A stretch of DNA of 64,000 nt from Rhizobium sp. BT04 (GTDB lineage: Bacteria; Pseudomonadota; Alphaproteobacteria; Rhizobiales; Rhizobiaceae): NCBI RefSeq assembly GCF_030053135.1, contig NZ_CP125652.1, forward strand, positions 372,001 through 436,000. Reading direction: 5' to 3'. Below the pieces are notes generated by a model that was not told the origin of the DNA, did no database searches, and saw only the letters and a list, made by a program, of their open reading frames with translations. The translations under genes and the position numbers were made by a program. Shown piece by piece: positions 32,283-39,127 of this stretch; position 1 is the stretch's first letter; each line of letters begins with the position of its first letter.

Positions 32283-32310
32283 TTGACACTGTTAACTATT
32301 GGCGTATAAG
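32283..32310 (+). promoter_or_regulatory. Sigma-70-type promoter
   Basis: TTGACA (32283-32288), a 16-base spacer, and TATAAG (32305-32310): a near-consensus housekeeping promoter, unusually good for this GC-rich window. The predicted start is about 32317. Confidence 0.6.
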
Positions 32311-32316
32311 CGGGGA

Positions 32317-32416
32317 TAAGTGAAATTTTCCCGTTAAAAGTTTGGTAACCACCTTGCGCGAATCCACTGATTCGGGCATGAAAAAAGCACGTCGACGAAA
32401 TCGACGTGCTTTTGTG
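32317..32416 (+). ncRNA. Candidate small RNA of the element
   Basis: About 100 bases between the promoter at 32283 and the terminator at 32383. A hairpin CGAATC-CACT-GATTCG (32359-32374) precedes the terminator stem, and CGGGGA / TTTCCCG could pair near the 5' end. No ORF with an RBS is inside. Called from promoter-terminator pairing only. Confidence 0.4.
32383..32416 (+). terminator. Intrinsic terminator
   Basis: AAAAGCACGTCGA and TCGACGTGCTTTT form a 13-bp perfect stem around CGAAA, followed by GTGTG. Because A6 precedes it, it may act on both strands. Confidence 0.75.
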
Positions 32417-32540
32417 TGTTTGCCGCGGCTGGCTGGCTTGCCGTGAAGCAAGCCGTGCGCCGAAGCGGTAGTCTAGGCAACTCCGTAGATAGCGCCCAAA
32501 GGCCCATTTGGCAAGCCAGTAACCCACTAGGGAGATGCAG

Positions 32541-32723
32541 ATGGCAAACAAGCCACCTCTTCGCCCCGGCAACGAGACACCGCGCTCTGGTCAATACCAG
32601 ATCATCGGTCCTCGTGGTGGTGCTGGACCTGAGAGGACTGCCGTTCAAGGCAAGCCCCTCCCGCCAACACCGAAGCCGGGCTCTACCTACCGTCTCGTGG
32701 ATCCCACCAAGACCGGTAAGTGA
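32541..32723 (+). CDS. YjzC-like small protein
   Basis: 60 residues from ATG 32541 (GGGAG 8 bases upstream). The pattern LRPGNETPRSGQYQIIGPRG, then GERTAV-type core and LPPTPKPGSTYRLVDPTK is that of short YjzC-like proteins found in many bacteria: a PG..AP.SG.Y..GPRG start and a LPPTP..G..Y.LVD.TK end. Function unknown. It is followed 66 bases later by a DUF3892 gene on the same strand. Both are likely cargo of the element. Confidence 0.78.
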   Translation: MANKPPLRPGNETPRSGQYQIIGPRGGAGPERTAVQGKPLPPTPKPGSTYRLVDPTKTGK

Positions 32724-32789
32724 TTGATGCAGCAAGTGGCGTGATGTCTCACGCCACTTGCGACCCCTATCAGTCGGAGTTTTCTCAAT

Positions 32790-33071
32790 ATGGCAGATGT
32801 ACTGGTTTCCTGCATCAACAAGCGGGATCGTAACAGCACGCATGAAGGCATTACCCACCTCGGCAACCCAAATTCCGCCAACGGCGGCTGGAAATGGACT
32901 CGCGCGCAGGTGATCGCCTCAATCGAAGCGAAAGACAATACGTTCTACACACTGGTGAACGGTAATCGCGGCAACATCGGCGTCGTAGACGGGCCGAACG
33001 GCAAATACGTTCGTACCTACGCCGACGGAAAGTGGAATGACAATCTGCTTGCCCTTCCGGAATGCTCGTAA
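32790..33071 (+). CDS. DUF3892 domain protein
   Basis: 93 residues. VLVSCINKRDRNSTHEGITH with LGN, then a Trp-containing turn, VIASIEAKDNTFYTLVNGN and the closing YVRTYADGKWNDNLLALPEC follow the DUF3892 consensus closely (the end DNLL.LPEC is diagnostic). The family is small, cytoplasmic and of unknown function, common near mobile genes. Probably in one operon with the YjzC-like gene. A GGCCGGC / GCCGGCC inverted repeat follows its stop. Confidence 0.85.
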   Translation: MADVLVSCINKRDRNSTHEGITHLGNPNSANGGWKWTRAQVIASIEAKDNTFYTLVNGNRGNIGVVDGPNGKYVRTYADGKWNDNLLALPECS

Positions 33072-33081
33072 AGTGAGAATC

Positions 33082-33106
33082 GGCCGGCGCGAATGCCGGC
33101 CTCCTT
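33082..33106. terminator. Possible terminator between DUF3892 and replication-type genes
   Basis: GGCCGGC-(6)-GCCGGCC stem followed by TCCTT on the plus strand, between convergent genes. Weak T tract. Confidence 0.45.
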
Positions 33107-33137
33107 CGGCAACTCTTGGTGACACTCTCAACCGGAT

Positions 33138-34058
33138 TCACGCCGCCACCCTCATCGCACGGCGGCCCCACTCATCCGCGGGAACGTACTTCGGCGGCCC
33201 GTGGCGTCCGATAACATGCACCTGCTTACCAACCAGTTCGCCCACATCGCCAGGCATATCCGCACCCAGTGCCCGCAGGAACTCGGCAAGCTGGGCCTGG
33301 CCAGCTTCCTGCGCCCGCTGAGATTGGGACTCGACCGTAAAGCTATCGTCGCGCTCGCCGCCAACATCATCAGTCATCACAATGTAGATGAAGGTTCCTT
33401 CGTCATCTTGGTCGACTTCTGCCGCCGTGACAGTCAGTTCGACGATCGCCGTATCAACTTCAAAATCTGCCCCGACCGGCGCGGCCGAAAGGCCGTGCGC
33501 CGAGGCGGGTGCAGATATACCTACGTAGTCATCCCCCGTAGGGATGACGTAGGTTTGGGGGGCGGGATTCCGCCCTACTAATTGCTCTAGTGGGGCGGTT
33601 GGCCGCCCCACTAAGTTGCGTAGTGGGGCGGAATTGTGCCCCACTAGCTTTTGCGTGCTAGTAGGGCGGTTTTCCGCCCCACTACGACGCTTTTGTTTCG
33701 CGGTTGCGCGTTCGCGGATTTCCACTTTTATGGTAGCGGCGATCCGGTGCGCCCATTCAAAATTTGGCAAATATTCGTTCCCGCGAGTGCCGACACCAGT
33801 GCGGGCAACCCTGATGTATTCCCACTCAATAAGGCGGCGGATAGACTCCTTGATCGAGCCGTTGGACCGACCGGTCTCTCTCTCAAGGTGAGCCTTTCCG
33901 GTCGGACGTGTGATTCCTTTATCCTTCAGGAAGCGGTCGACGATCTCAAACAGGCAAGCGAGATCGCAGGCGGATAATCGCTTGTCCTTCGATGCGTACA
34001 GTGCGATCTGGAACTGGTCGAGCGACCCGATCTTATCCGGCGCCTTATCGCTGGTCAT
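33138..34058 (-). CDS. Winged-helix replication-initiator-like protein with embedded palindromes
   Basis: 306 residues from ATG 34058. The N-terminal domain (about 15-110) is a winged helix: SACDLACLFEIVDRFLKDKG, KAHLERETGRSNGSIKESIR and the wing YIRVARTGVGTRGNEYLPNF resemble phage replication proteins. A repetitive linker (about 125-165) with three 11-residue units starting LVG(H/R) is encoded by four 26-bp palindromes (33555-33684). The C-terminal part (about 190-306) is a separate domain (VDTAIVELTVTAAEVDQDDE, LRALGADMPGDVGELVGKQV). An origin inside the initiator gene is a common phage design. Start overlaps the upstream gene by 14 bases. Confidence 0.72.
   Translation of the reverse strand: MTSDKAPDKIGSLDQFQIALYASKDKRLSACDLACLFEIVDRFLKDKGITRPTGKAHLERETGRSNGSIKESIRRLIEWEYIRVARTGVGTRGNEYLPNFEWAHRIAATIKVEIRERATAKQKRRSGAENRPTSTQKLVGHNSAPLRNLVGRPTAPLEQLVGRNPAPQTYVIPTGDDYVGISAPASAHGLSAAPVGADFEVDTAIVELTVTAAEVDQDDEGTFIYIVMTDDVGGERDDSFTVESQSQRAQEAGQAQLAEFLRALGADMPGDVGELVGKQVHVIGRHGPPKYVPADEWGRRAMRVAA
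33555..33684. repeat. Four 26-bp palindromes within the replication-type gene (candidate origin)
   Basis: Units at 33555-33580, 33588-33613, 33621-33646 and 33659-33684. The clearest reads TAGTGGGGCGG-TTGG-CCGCCCCACTA; the others differ by a few bases and the first is the most degenerate. Spacers are 7, 7 and 12 bases, giving periods of 33, 33 and 38. Candidates for initiator binding sites (iterons). Confidence 0.8.
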
Positions 34059-34296
34059 GGCGCACCGCCTCAAAAGCCTCGAGGGCTAGAGCGGTAAGCT
34101 GCTCGGCCAGGGGCTTCGAGAAGGTGGCGGTGCGCCGGTGGCCCGCCTGCGGCGCGTACAGAAGATGCCGGCCGTCGGCCTGCCGGACAAGGCGAAGGCC
34201 GTAAAGTCTGATGTCGTCGTTGAGCTCGACGTCAACGAAGGCGACGCAATCGCGCTGGCCGGTTTCTCTGGTGGGATGGGTATAGAGGATTTTCAT
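34045..34296 (-). CDS. Small hypothetical protein, faintly SpoVG-like
   Basis: 83 residues from ATG 34296, chosen because CAGGAGCGAGAC lies directly upstream. The core VAFVDVELNDDIRLYGLRLV followed by DGRHLLYAPQAGHRRTATFS recalls SpoVG-type RNA/DNA-binding proteins (FDV.L...G.RL....G....P), a weak resemblance. The first minus-strand gene from the right end, 14 bases into the replication-type gene. Likely an early function. Confidence 0.55.
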   Translation of the reverse strand: MKILYTHPTRETGQRDCVAFVDVELNDDIRLYGLRLVRQADGRHLLYAPQAGHRRTATFSKPLAEQLTALALEAFEAVRHDQR

Positions 34297-34368
34297 GTCT
34301 CGCTCCTGATTATCGCGCACGACGGCGCGCCCGCCGGAGAGCCGGCAGGTGGTTGTGGTCATAGGGTT

Positions 34369-34401
34369 GGGGGACGTTACCTTACGGCAACGGGGACGCG
34401 T
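34369..34401. repeat. Putative integrase arm-type sites, right end
   Basis: GGGGGACGT (34369-34377) and GGGACGCGT (34393-34401) are exact inverse complements of two words at 17926-17934 and 17946-17954. Opposite orientation at the two ends is what arm sites of a tyrosine integrase show once the circle is opened by integration. Confidence 0.65.
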
Positions 34402-34419
34402 GCTAAGCTTTTCAATATC

Positions 34420-34962
34420 TTAGGACAGAATGCGGAATTGTTCGCGGGTCTCGTGCGCCATGGCGGCATGGCAATACTGGATGACCGACGACCACGAAGA
34501 CAGCACCTGCTTGCTCCTGAGCTCGCTCTTTAGTGTCCGGTGGGCCACGGTCGAGATCAGCTTCAGGTCTAGCGCCACGGCCTCGCCGACACCCTTCACC
34601 TCCGTCAGCAGCGCTGCGGGCGCGCCGAAGACGCCGGAAAGCGAGCCGAAGCGTTCGATCAGCGCCTTGGCGATCGGCTTGGTGTCGCGCCGCGGGATCA
34701 GCCGGAAAAGCAAGAGTTCGAGGATTTCGTAGTCGGCAAGCGCGGTGTCGCCCAGCTCGCGGAAGCGGTCACGCAACCGCTCGCGATGGCCATGATAATG
34801 CTCCTGGCCGGCGAGCGAGGCGGGCAGGGCGGTCCTGGCATTCGGCACGAATGGTTTTTGCGGCTGTTTGCCGAAGAACGAGCGTTCGTCGGCGGCAATC
34901 GGCTCTTGCGTTGGGAAAGGCAGCTCGTCGTCGGAGGATGTCGAAACAGGGCCTTTCGCCAT
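34420..34962 (-). pseudogene. radC: radC 5' part (UPF0758), truncated by element insertion
   Basis: 180 residues from ATG 34962. After a variable N-terminal tail, [20 protein letters not shown] and [20 protein letters not shown] (helix-hairpin-helix region, about 118-137) are the normal N-terminal half of RadC. Host sequence continues to REQFRI, then the element supplies Leu-Ser-stop. The missing half (JAMM domain) is at 17575-17958. Intact RadC would have about 275 residues. The gene starts 7 bases after the map stop. A soluble HhH fragment could still be made, but the JAMM activity is detached. Confidence 0.93.
34430..34436. other. Attachment-site core, right
   Basis: ATGCGGA, the partner of 17870-17876. 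The last host codons of the radC 5' part lie to its right and element sequence to its left. Confidence 0.75.
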
Positions 34963-34969
34963 CGGAGCG

Positions 34970-35806
34970 TCACCCGTTGTGGGACGGCAGGCCCGGGCGA
35001 TCGAGGCCACCAGGCGACAGCGTGAAGATCTCGCAGCCGTCGGAGGTGACGCCGACGGTATGTTCGTACTGCGCCGAAAGCGAGCGGTCGCGGGTGACTG
35101 CCGTCCAGCCGTCGGCGAGCACCTTCACATGCGGCCGGCCGAGATTGATCATCGGCTCGATGGTGAAGATCATGCCTTCGCGCAGCTCCGGCCCTTCGTT
35201 GGCGCGGCCGTAATGCAGGATATTCGGTGAATCATGGAACAGCCGGCCGACGCCGTGGCCGCAGAAATCGCGCACCACCGAACAGCGCTCTGCCTCCGCA
35301 TAGGTCTGGATCGCCTCGCCGATCGCACCGGTGCGGGCGCCGGGCCTGACGGCGCCAATGCCGCGCATCAGCGATTCATAGGTAACCTCGAGCAGCCGCT
35401 CGGCGGCGCGCTTGATCGTACCGACAGGATACATCCGGCTGGAATCGCCGTGCCAGCCGTCGAGCACGAAGGTGACGTCGATATTGACGATATCGCCTTC
35501 GCGCAGCGGCTTGTCGTTCGGAATGCCGTGGCAGACGACGTGGTTGATCGAGGTGCAGGTCGATTTGGTGTAGCCGCGATAGTTCAGAGTCGCCGGATGG
35601 GCGCCGTGATCCATGCCGAAATCGAAGACGAACCGGTCGATGTCATCGGTCACCAGCCCCGGTTTGACGATGTCGGCCAGCGCGTCGAGGCAGCGCGCCG
35701 TCAGCTGGCACGCCCTGCGCATGCCCTCGAATGCTTCAGCGTCATAAAGCCGGATGGCGCCCGTATTCTTCGAGGGCGCGGAAGAGGCTTCGATATAGTT
35801 CACCAT
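34970..35806 (-). CDS. map: Type I methionine aminopeptidase
   Basis: 278 residues. The five metal ligands are visible in order: [18 protein letters not shown] (two Asp, near 108-121), [15 protein letters not shown] (His, near 182-187), [10 protein letters not shown] (Glu, near 215-221) and [13 protein letters not shown] (Glu, near 246-250). It removes the start Met from nascent proteins in the cytoplasm and is essential. Directly upstream of radC on the same strand (7 bases between), so radC was the downstream gene of a map-radC unit before the insertion. Confidence 0.97.
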   Translation of the reverse strand: MVNYIEASSAPSKNTGAIRLYDAEAFEGMRRACQLTARCLDALADIVKPGLVTDDIDRFVFDFGMDHGAHPATLNYRGYTKSTCTSINHVVCHGIPNDKPLREGDIVNIDVTFVLDGWHGDSSRMYPVGTIKRAAERLLEVTYESLMRGIGAVRPGARTGAIGEAIQTYAEAERCSVVRDFCGHGVGRLFHDSPNILHYGRANEGPELREGMIFTIEPMINLGRPHVKVLADGWTAVTRDRSLSAQYEHTVGVTSDGCEIFTLSPGGLDRPGLPSHNG

Positions 35807-36054
35807 TGCAGGGCCTTAGTGGAGAATATTAGAATTGTTCATAATGCAGCTATGCCGGGTTCGTCCATCGCGATCAACCGCCCGGACGAGATTTCTGAAT
35901 GGTTCCGACCCGCCTGCCATGCTGCTTTCCACATCCATTCGACGGCAGATCATCGGCCCGGTGGAAATATCCACAATCTTCCCAAGGGGATAGGATTGAT
36001 TGCATGAGGCCCGCCCGCTACTCACCGATTGGTGACAGTGGGGAAGGGTCATTC

Positions 36055-36714
36055 ATGCTGAATGAAGCGATAAATCTTGGGATTTTACCGGAGGCTGGCG
36101 TCGAGCCGGAACGGCGCGTGCGTGATCGCGGCGCCACCGAGCGTGCAATCCTTGTTGCCGCCAAGGGTCTGCTGGCCGAGGAAGGCTTCCAGAATTTCGG
36201 CATCAATGCGGTCGCCCGCCGCGCCGGCTGCGACAAGCAGCTGATCTACCGCTACTATGGCGGCCTCGACGGCCTGATCGAGGCGATCGGCGCCGATCTC
36301 GGCACCTGGGTTAAGGATCGCATTCCGGAAGATGCCGGCGGCATGTTCCTGCTCACCTACGGCGACCTGATGGAGCGGCTGTCGCTTCTCCTCCTCGGCG
36401 CGTTGAGAGATGATCCGCTGATGCGCCGCATCCTCGCCTGGGAAATATCGGAAAATACCGAGCAGGTGAGGCGGCTGTCTGAAGCGCGGTCGAAGGCGCT
36501 CGCTCTCTGGCTGGAGCGCATGCGCGGCTCGCTGGCGCCGCCGAAGGGCGTGGATGCGGCAGCCGTCAACGCCGTCATCATCGCTGCGATCCAGCACCTC
36601 GTGCTTGCCGCAGCGGCCGGCGGGCAGTGCGCCGGCCTGTCGTTGAAGACATCGAAGGATTGGGAGAAGGCGGCGACGGCACTGAAGCGCATCGTGCGCG
36701 GCGTCTACGGCTGA
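36055..36714 (+). CDS. TetR-family transcriptional regulator
   Basis: 219 residues from ATG 36055, preceded by GGGGAAGGG; ORF extensions upstream lack homology. HTH in the first 70 residues: RDRGATERAILVAAKGLLAE, then FGINAVARRAGCDKQLIYRYYGGLDGLIEA (split, about 46-76), the TetR pattern with the recognition helix QLIYRYYGG. The C-terminal helical ligand domain is not assignable. It is divergent from map with about 250 bases between. Target unknown. Confidence 0.92.
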   Translation: MLNEAINLGILPEAGVEPERRVRDRGATERAILVAAKGLLAEEGFQNFGINAVARRAGCDKQLIYRYYGGLDGLIEAIGADLGTWVKDRIPEDAGGMFLLTYGDLMERLSLLLLGALRDDPLMRRILAWEISENTEQVRRLSEARSKALALWLERMRGSLAPPKGVDAAAVNAVIIAAIQHLVLAAAAGGQCAGLSLKTSKDWEKAATALKRIVRGVYG

Positions 36715-36846
36715 CAGCTGCTTCATCCACAGGGGGCGGCCGCCCTGTTAACCCTAACGAATGGTTTACGTTGCCCGGCCGCGGTTAACTCGGCAGTGTG
36801 GTGGTGAGCAGAGATGGAATGAGTGAGAGCCCCCGAGTTGACATCC

Positions 36847-37020
36847 ATGGGAACCAAGATCGCTAAAGCCACGTTTTTTGTAACGGCGATGATGTTCTTC
36901 GCAGTCCTGGCGCTGGATATCGCAATTCCCACGCTGGTGCTTTGCATCATGGCATTGTCGACCTGGTTGGTCTCCCTCGATCTGCCCGTTGCGCGCAAGC
37001 ATGGAGGAGAGGCCGCATGA
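36847..37020 (+). CDS. Small membrane protein upstream of the DUF6105 gene
   Basis: 57 residues from ATG 36847. Two closely spaced hydrophobic stretches (about 8-27, ATFFVTAMMFFAVLALDIAI, and 30-47, LVLCIMALSTWLVSL) suggest one or two membrane helices. No family recognised. ATGA overlap with the next gene shows translational coupling. Confidence 0.6.
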   Translation: MGTKIAKATFFVTAMMFFAVLALDIAIPTLVLCIMALSTWLVSLDLPVARKHGGEAA

Positions 37021-37346
37021 AGTGGTTTCTATTCTTCTGGGCCGGCCCCATTGTCTTTCTTGGCGGATGGTACTGGCTCTCCTATTACGACATGAATTTC
37101 GGTATCTTCATGCTGACGCGGCAGGTCCATGACCTGACCTTCGAGCTTTACGGAAAGGCGCTCGGCATTCCTCCGGAGACCATCCCGCCGCTCGTAGCCC
37201 GCGCGATCGCGGTCGACAGCCTCGTCGTCTTCGCCCTCCTCGGCTTCAGAAAGCGCAAGTCGATCATCACCTGGTGGAAGGCGCGTCAGGCGCTGAATTC
37301 GTCTCCCGACCTTGCCAGCAAGGAAAGCCTGTCGAGCGCGCCCTGA
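37017..37346 (+). CDS. DUF6105-type small membrane protein
   Basis: 109 residues from ATG 37017, with GGAGGAG upstream. [20 protein letters not shown] forms an N-terminal membrane helix, then a conserved-looking [20 protein letters not shown] segment and a second helix near 67-82 ([13 protein letters not shown]). I recall this as the rhizobial DUF6105 family; function unknown. Its last 61 bases overlap the end of ruvX on the opposite strand. Confidence 0.7.
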   Translation: MKWFLFFWAGPIVFLGGWYWLSYYDMNFGIFMLTRQVHDLTFELYGKALGIPPETIPPLVARAIAVDSLVVFALLGFRKRKSIITWWKARQALNSSPDLASKESLSSAP

Positions 37347-37789
37347 AGGATGAAGCTTGCGGCGGCCGAATCGATCCGTTCGGCCCGCTTGGCGCGCGAG
37401 ACGTCCATTTCGAGCAGCGTCCGTTCGGCCGCCACCGTCGAAAGCCGTTCGTCCCAATAGACGAAGGGCAGCGCCGTCTTCTGCTCCATGTTGCGCACGA
37501 AGGCGCGCGTCGCCTGCACCCGCGGACCCGCAGATCCGTCCATATTCATCGGCAGGCCGATGATGAAGCCTGCGACCTTTTCCGATTGCGCGAAGTCCAA
37601 GAGCGCCTGCGCATCGATGGTGAATTTGACGCGCCGGATCACCGTGCGCGGCGTAGCGAACCGCCGCCCGAGATCGGACATCGAAAGCCCGATCGTCTTG
37701 GTGCCGAGATCGAGGCCGGCAATCGCCTGCCGCGGGGCGAGCGTCTCGGCCATTTCCTCGATTGTCAGCACCGTCATCGCCGTTTTCAC
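37286..37789 (-). CDS. ruvX: Putative pre-16S rRNA nuclease / Holliday-junction resolvase-like YqgF
   Basis: 167 residues with the RNase H-like fold of YqgF/Ruv[19 protein letters not shown] (catalytic Asp near 26), [19 protein letters not shown] near 70-88, [14 protein letters not shown] (Glu near 116) and [18 protein letters not shown] (Asp near 143). YqgF matures the 5' end of 16S rRNA; a role in recombination is older and less certain. It ends inside the DUF6105 gene (convergent overlap of 61 bases). No start issue. Confidence 0.95.
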   Translation of the reverse strand: MKTAMTVLTIEEMAETLAPRQAIAGLDLGTKTIGLSMSDLGRRFATPRTVIRRVKFTIDAQALLDFAQSEKVAGFIIGLPMNMDGSAGPRVQATRAFVRNMEQKTALPFVYWDERLSTVAAERTLLEMDVSRAKRAERIDSAAASFILQGALDRLSLLARSGDEFSA

Positions 37790-37851
37790 TCCGTCAAAAG
37801 AAATTGAAGTCGCCGCCGCTTTTCTTTGCGGCCGTATAAGATATGTCCTTA

Positions 37852-37899
37852 GAGCATGATGCCGAAAACTGTGAGCGGTTTTCGGACGCCATCATGCTC
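37852..37899. repeat. Rhizobial dispersed intergenic palindrome
   Basis: GAGCATGATG-CCGAAAAC and GGTTTTCGG-...-CATCATGCTC form a long imperfect hairpin upstream of the hydrolase gene. I recognise this type as a very common palindromic element between genes in Rhizobium chromosomes. Confidence 0.75.
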
Positions 37900-38008
37900 C
37901 AATTCTTTGATTGAGATGCGGATTCAGATTTTGGGCCGATCCGGCCCAAAAACATCCGGATCTCCCATCCAAACCGGCTTTTACATAACGTAATAAAGGA
38001 GAGATTTC

Positions 38009-38713
38009 ATGAAGATCACCTGGCTCGGCCATTCCGCCTTCCGCATCGAGACATCAAAGGCGAAGATCCTGCTCGACCCGTTCCTCAGCTATAATGCCTC
38101 CTTTTCCGGCCAGGATATCAAGGATGTTGCGGCAGGCATTACCCACATCCTGCTGACGCATGGCCATGGCGACCATGTCGGCGATACCGTGGCACTCGCC
38201 AAGGAAACCGGCGCCGTCGTTCTCGCCAATGCCGATCTCGCCGCCTGGCTCGGCTCCAAGGGCGTCGACAAGATCGAGATGGGCAATACCGGCGGCACGA
38301 TCGCGCTCGGCAGCTTCTCAGCGACCTTCACCAATGCGCTGCATTCCTCCGCCCAGATCACCGAGGACGGTGTCTCGCACGCGCTCGGCAACGCCAACGG
38401 CCTGATGCTGCATTTCGACGACGAAGCCTCGATCCTTGCCATGGGCGACACCGACATCTTCTCCGACATGGCGCTGATCAATGAATTGCACCAGCCCGAT
38501 ATCGGCTTCGTGCCGGTCGGCGACCGCTTCACCATGGGCGGCGCCGTGGCAGCCCTTGCCTGCCGGCGCTATTTCAACTTCAAGACCGCGATCCCCTGCC
38601 ATTACGGAACCTTCCCGATCATCGAGCAGACGGCCGAAAAATTCGTTGCCGGCATGGAAGGATCGCAGACGGATGTGAAGGCAATGAAGCCTTCCGAGAG
38701 CCTGTCGATCTGA
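38009..38713 (+). CDS. Metal-dependent hydrolase, metallo-beta-lactamase fold (UPF0173)
   Basis: 234 residues. [14 protein letters not shown] at the start, [15 protein letters not shown] (HxHxDH, near 49-60), [12 protein letters not shown] (near 111), [10 protein letters not shown] (Asp, near 148) and [12 protein letters not shown] near 195 are the metal ligands and family signature of UPF0173 (YtkL-like). Substrate unknown. Cytoplasmic. It precedes gatC by 69 bases on the same strand. Confidence 0.93.
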   Translation: MKITWLGHSAFRIETSKAKILLDPFLSYNASFSGQDIKDVAAGITHILLTHGHGDHVGDTVALAKETGAVVLANADLAAWLGSKGVDKIEMGNTGGTIALGSFSATFTNALHSSAQITEDGVSHALGNANGLMLHFDDEASILAMGDTDIFSDMALINELHQPDIGFVPVGDRFTMGGAVAALACRRYFNFKTAIPCHYGTFPIIEQTAEKFVAGMEGSQTDVKAMKPSESLSI

Positions 38714-38782
38714 CGAAACCCCGTTGCGTAAGGCGGACATGGCCTTTATAGCGGGTAGGAAAAATCCTGTCCGGAGAATGCC

Positions 38783-39070
38783 ATGTCCGTCGATCTTGCC
38801 ACCGTGAAGCGCGTCGCCCGCCTTGCCCGTATTGCCGTCTCCGAAGACGAGGCAAATCGCATGGTCGGTGAGCTGAACGGCATCCTTGGCTTCGTCGAGC
38901 AACTCTCCGAAGTTAATGTCGACGGCGTCGAGGCGATGACCTCGGTTACCCCGATGGCGATGAAGAAGCGGACCGATGAGGTGACCGACGGCAGCAAGGC
39001 AGCCGATATCGTCGCCAATGCGCCTGTCACCGATCACAATTTTTTCCTGGTGCCGAAAGTCGTCGAATAA
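38783..39070 (+). CDS. gatC: Asp-tRNA(Asn)/Glu-tRNA(Gln) amidotransferase subunit C
   Basis: 95 residues, the usual GatC length. [20 protein letters not shown] (about 2-21) and [20 protein letters not shown] (about 35-54), then the end [10 protein letters not shown] are conserved. GatC stabilises GatA in the GatCAB complex, which turns misacylated Glu-tRNA(Gln) and Asp-tRNA(Asn) into Gln- and Asn-tRNA. gatA follows after 57 bases; gatB is 3.8 kb downstream. Confidence 0.96.
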   Translation: MSVDLATVKRVARLARIAVSEDEANRMVGELNGILGFVEQLSEVNVDGVEAMTSVTPMAMKKRTDEVTDGSKAADIVANAPVTDHNFFLVPKVVE

Positions 39071-39127
39071 GGCTTCGAAGCCTCTTTCCGACCCTGTTGC
39101 CATTTCCAGATCTGAAGCGAAAACACG

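Larger units (their letters stand above)
32055..32540. other. Non-coding region holding a consensus promoter and a terminator
   Basis: 486 bases with no convincing gene. It contains TTGACA-(16)-TATAAG (32283-32310) followed about 75 bases later by a strong hairpin, together a candidate small RNA gene (see 32317). After the hairpin, 32417-32540 leads to the next gene's GGGAG ribosome site. Confidence 0.55.
17870..34436. mobile_element. Integrated phage-like element (reduced prophage or phage satellite) inserted in radC
   Basis: About 16.6 kb bounded by the two halves of radC. The 7-bp core ATGCGGA occurs at 17870-17876 and 34430-34436, exactly where the RadC frame breaks at both ends. Inside are an integrase and excisionase-like gene at one end, inverted 9-bp arm-type sites near both ends, a repressor with operators, a replication-type gene with palindromes, packaging/head genes (small terminase, HNH, prohead protease) and tail genes (tape measure, fibre-like). 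Large terminase, portal, major capsid and lysis genes are not found. Most minus-strand genes overlap by ATGA-type junctions, so the element looks organised rather than randomly decayed. Confidence 0.92.

Noticed and set aside
33555-33684. CRISPR-like array
   Set aside because: Repeats are palindromic, coding, and separated by only 7-12 bases, so there are no spacers; no cas genes.
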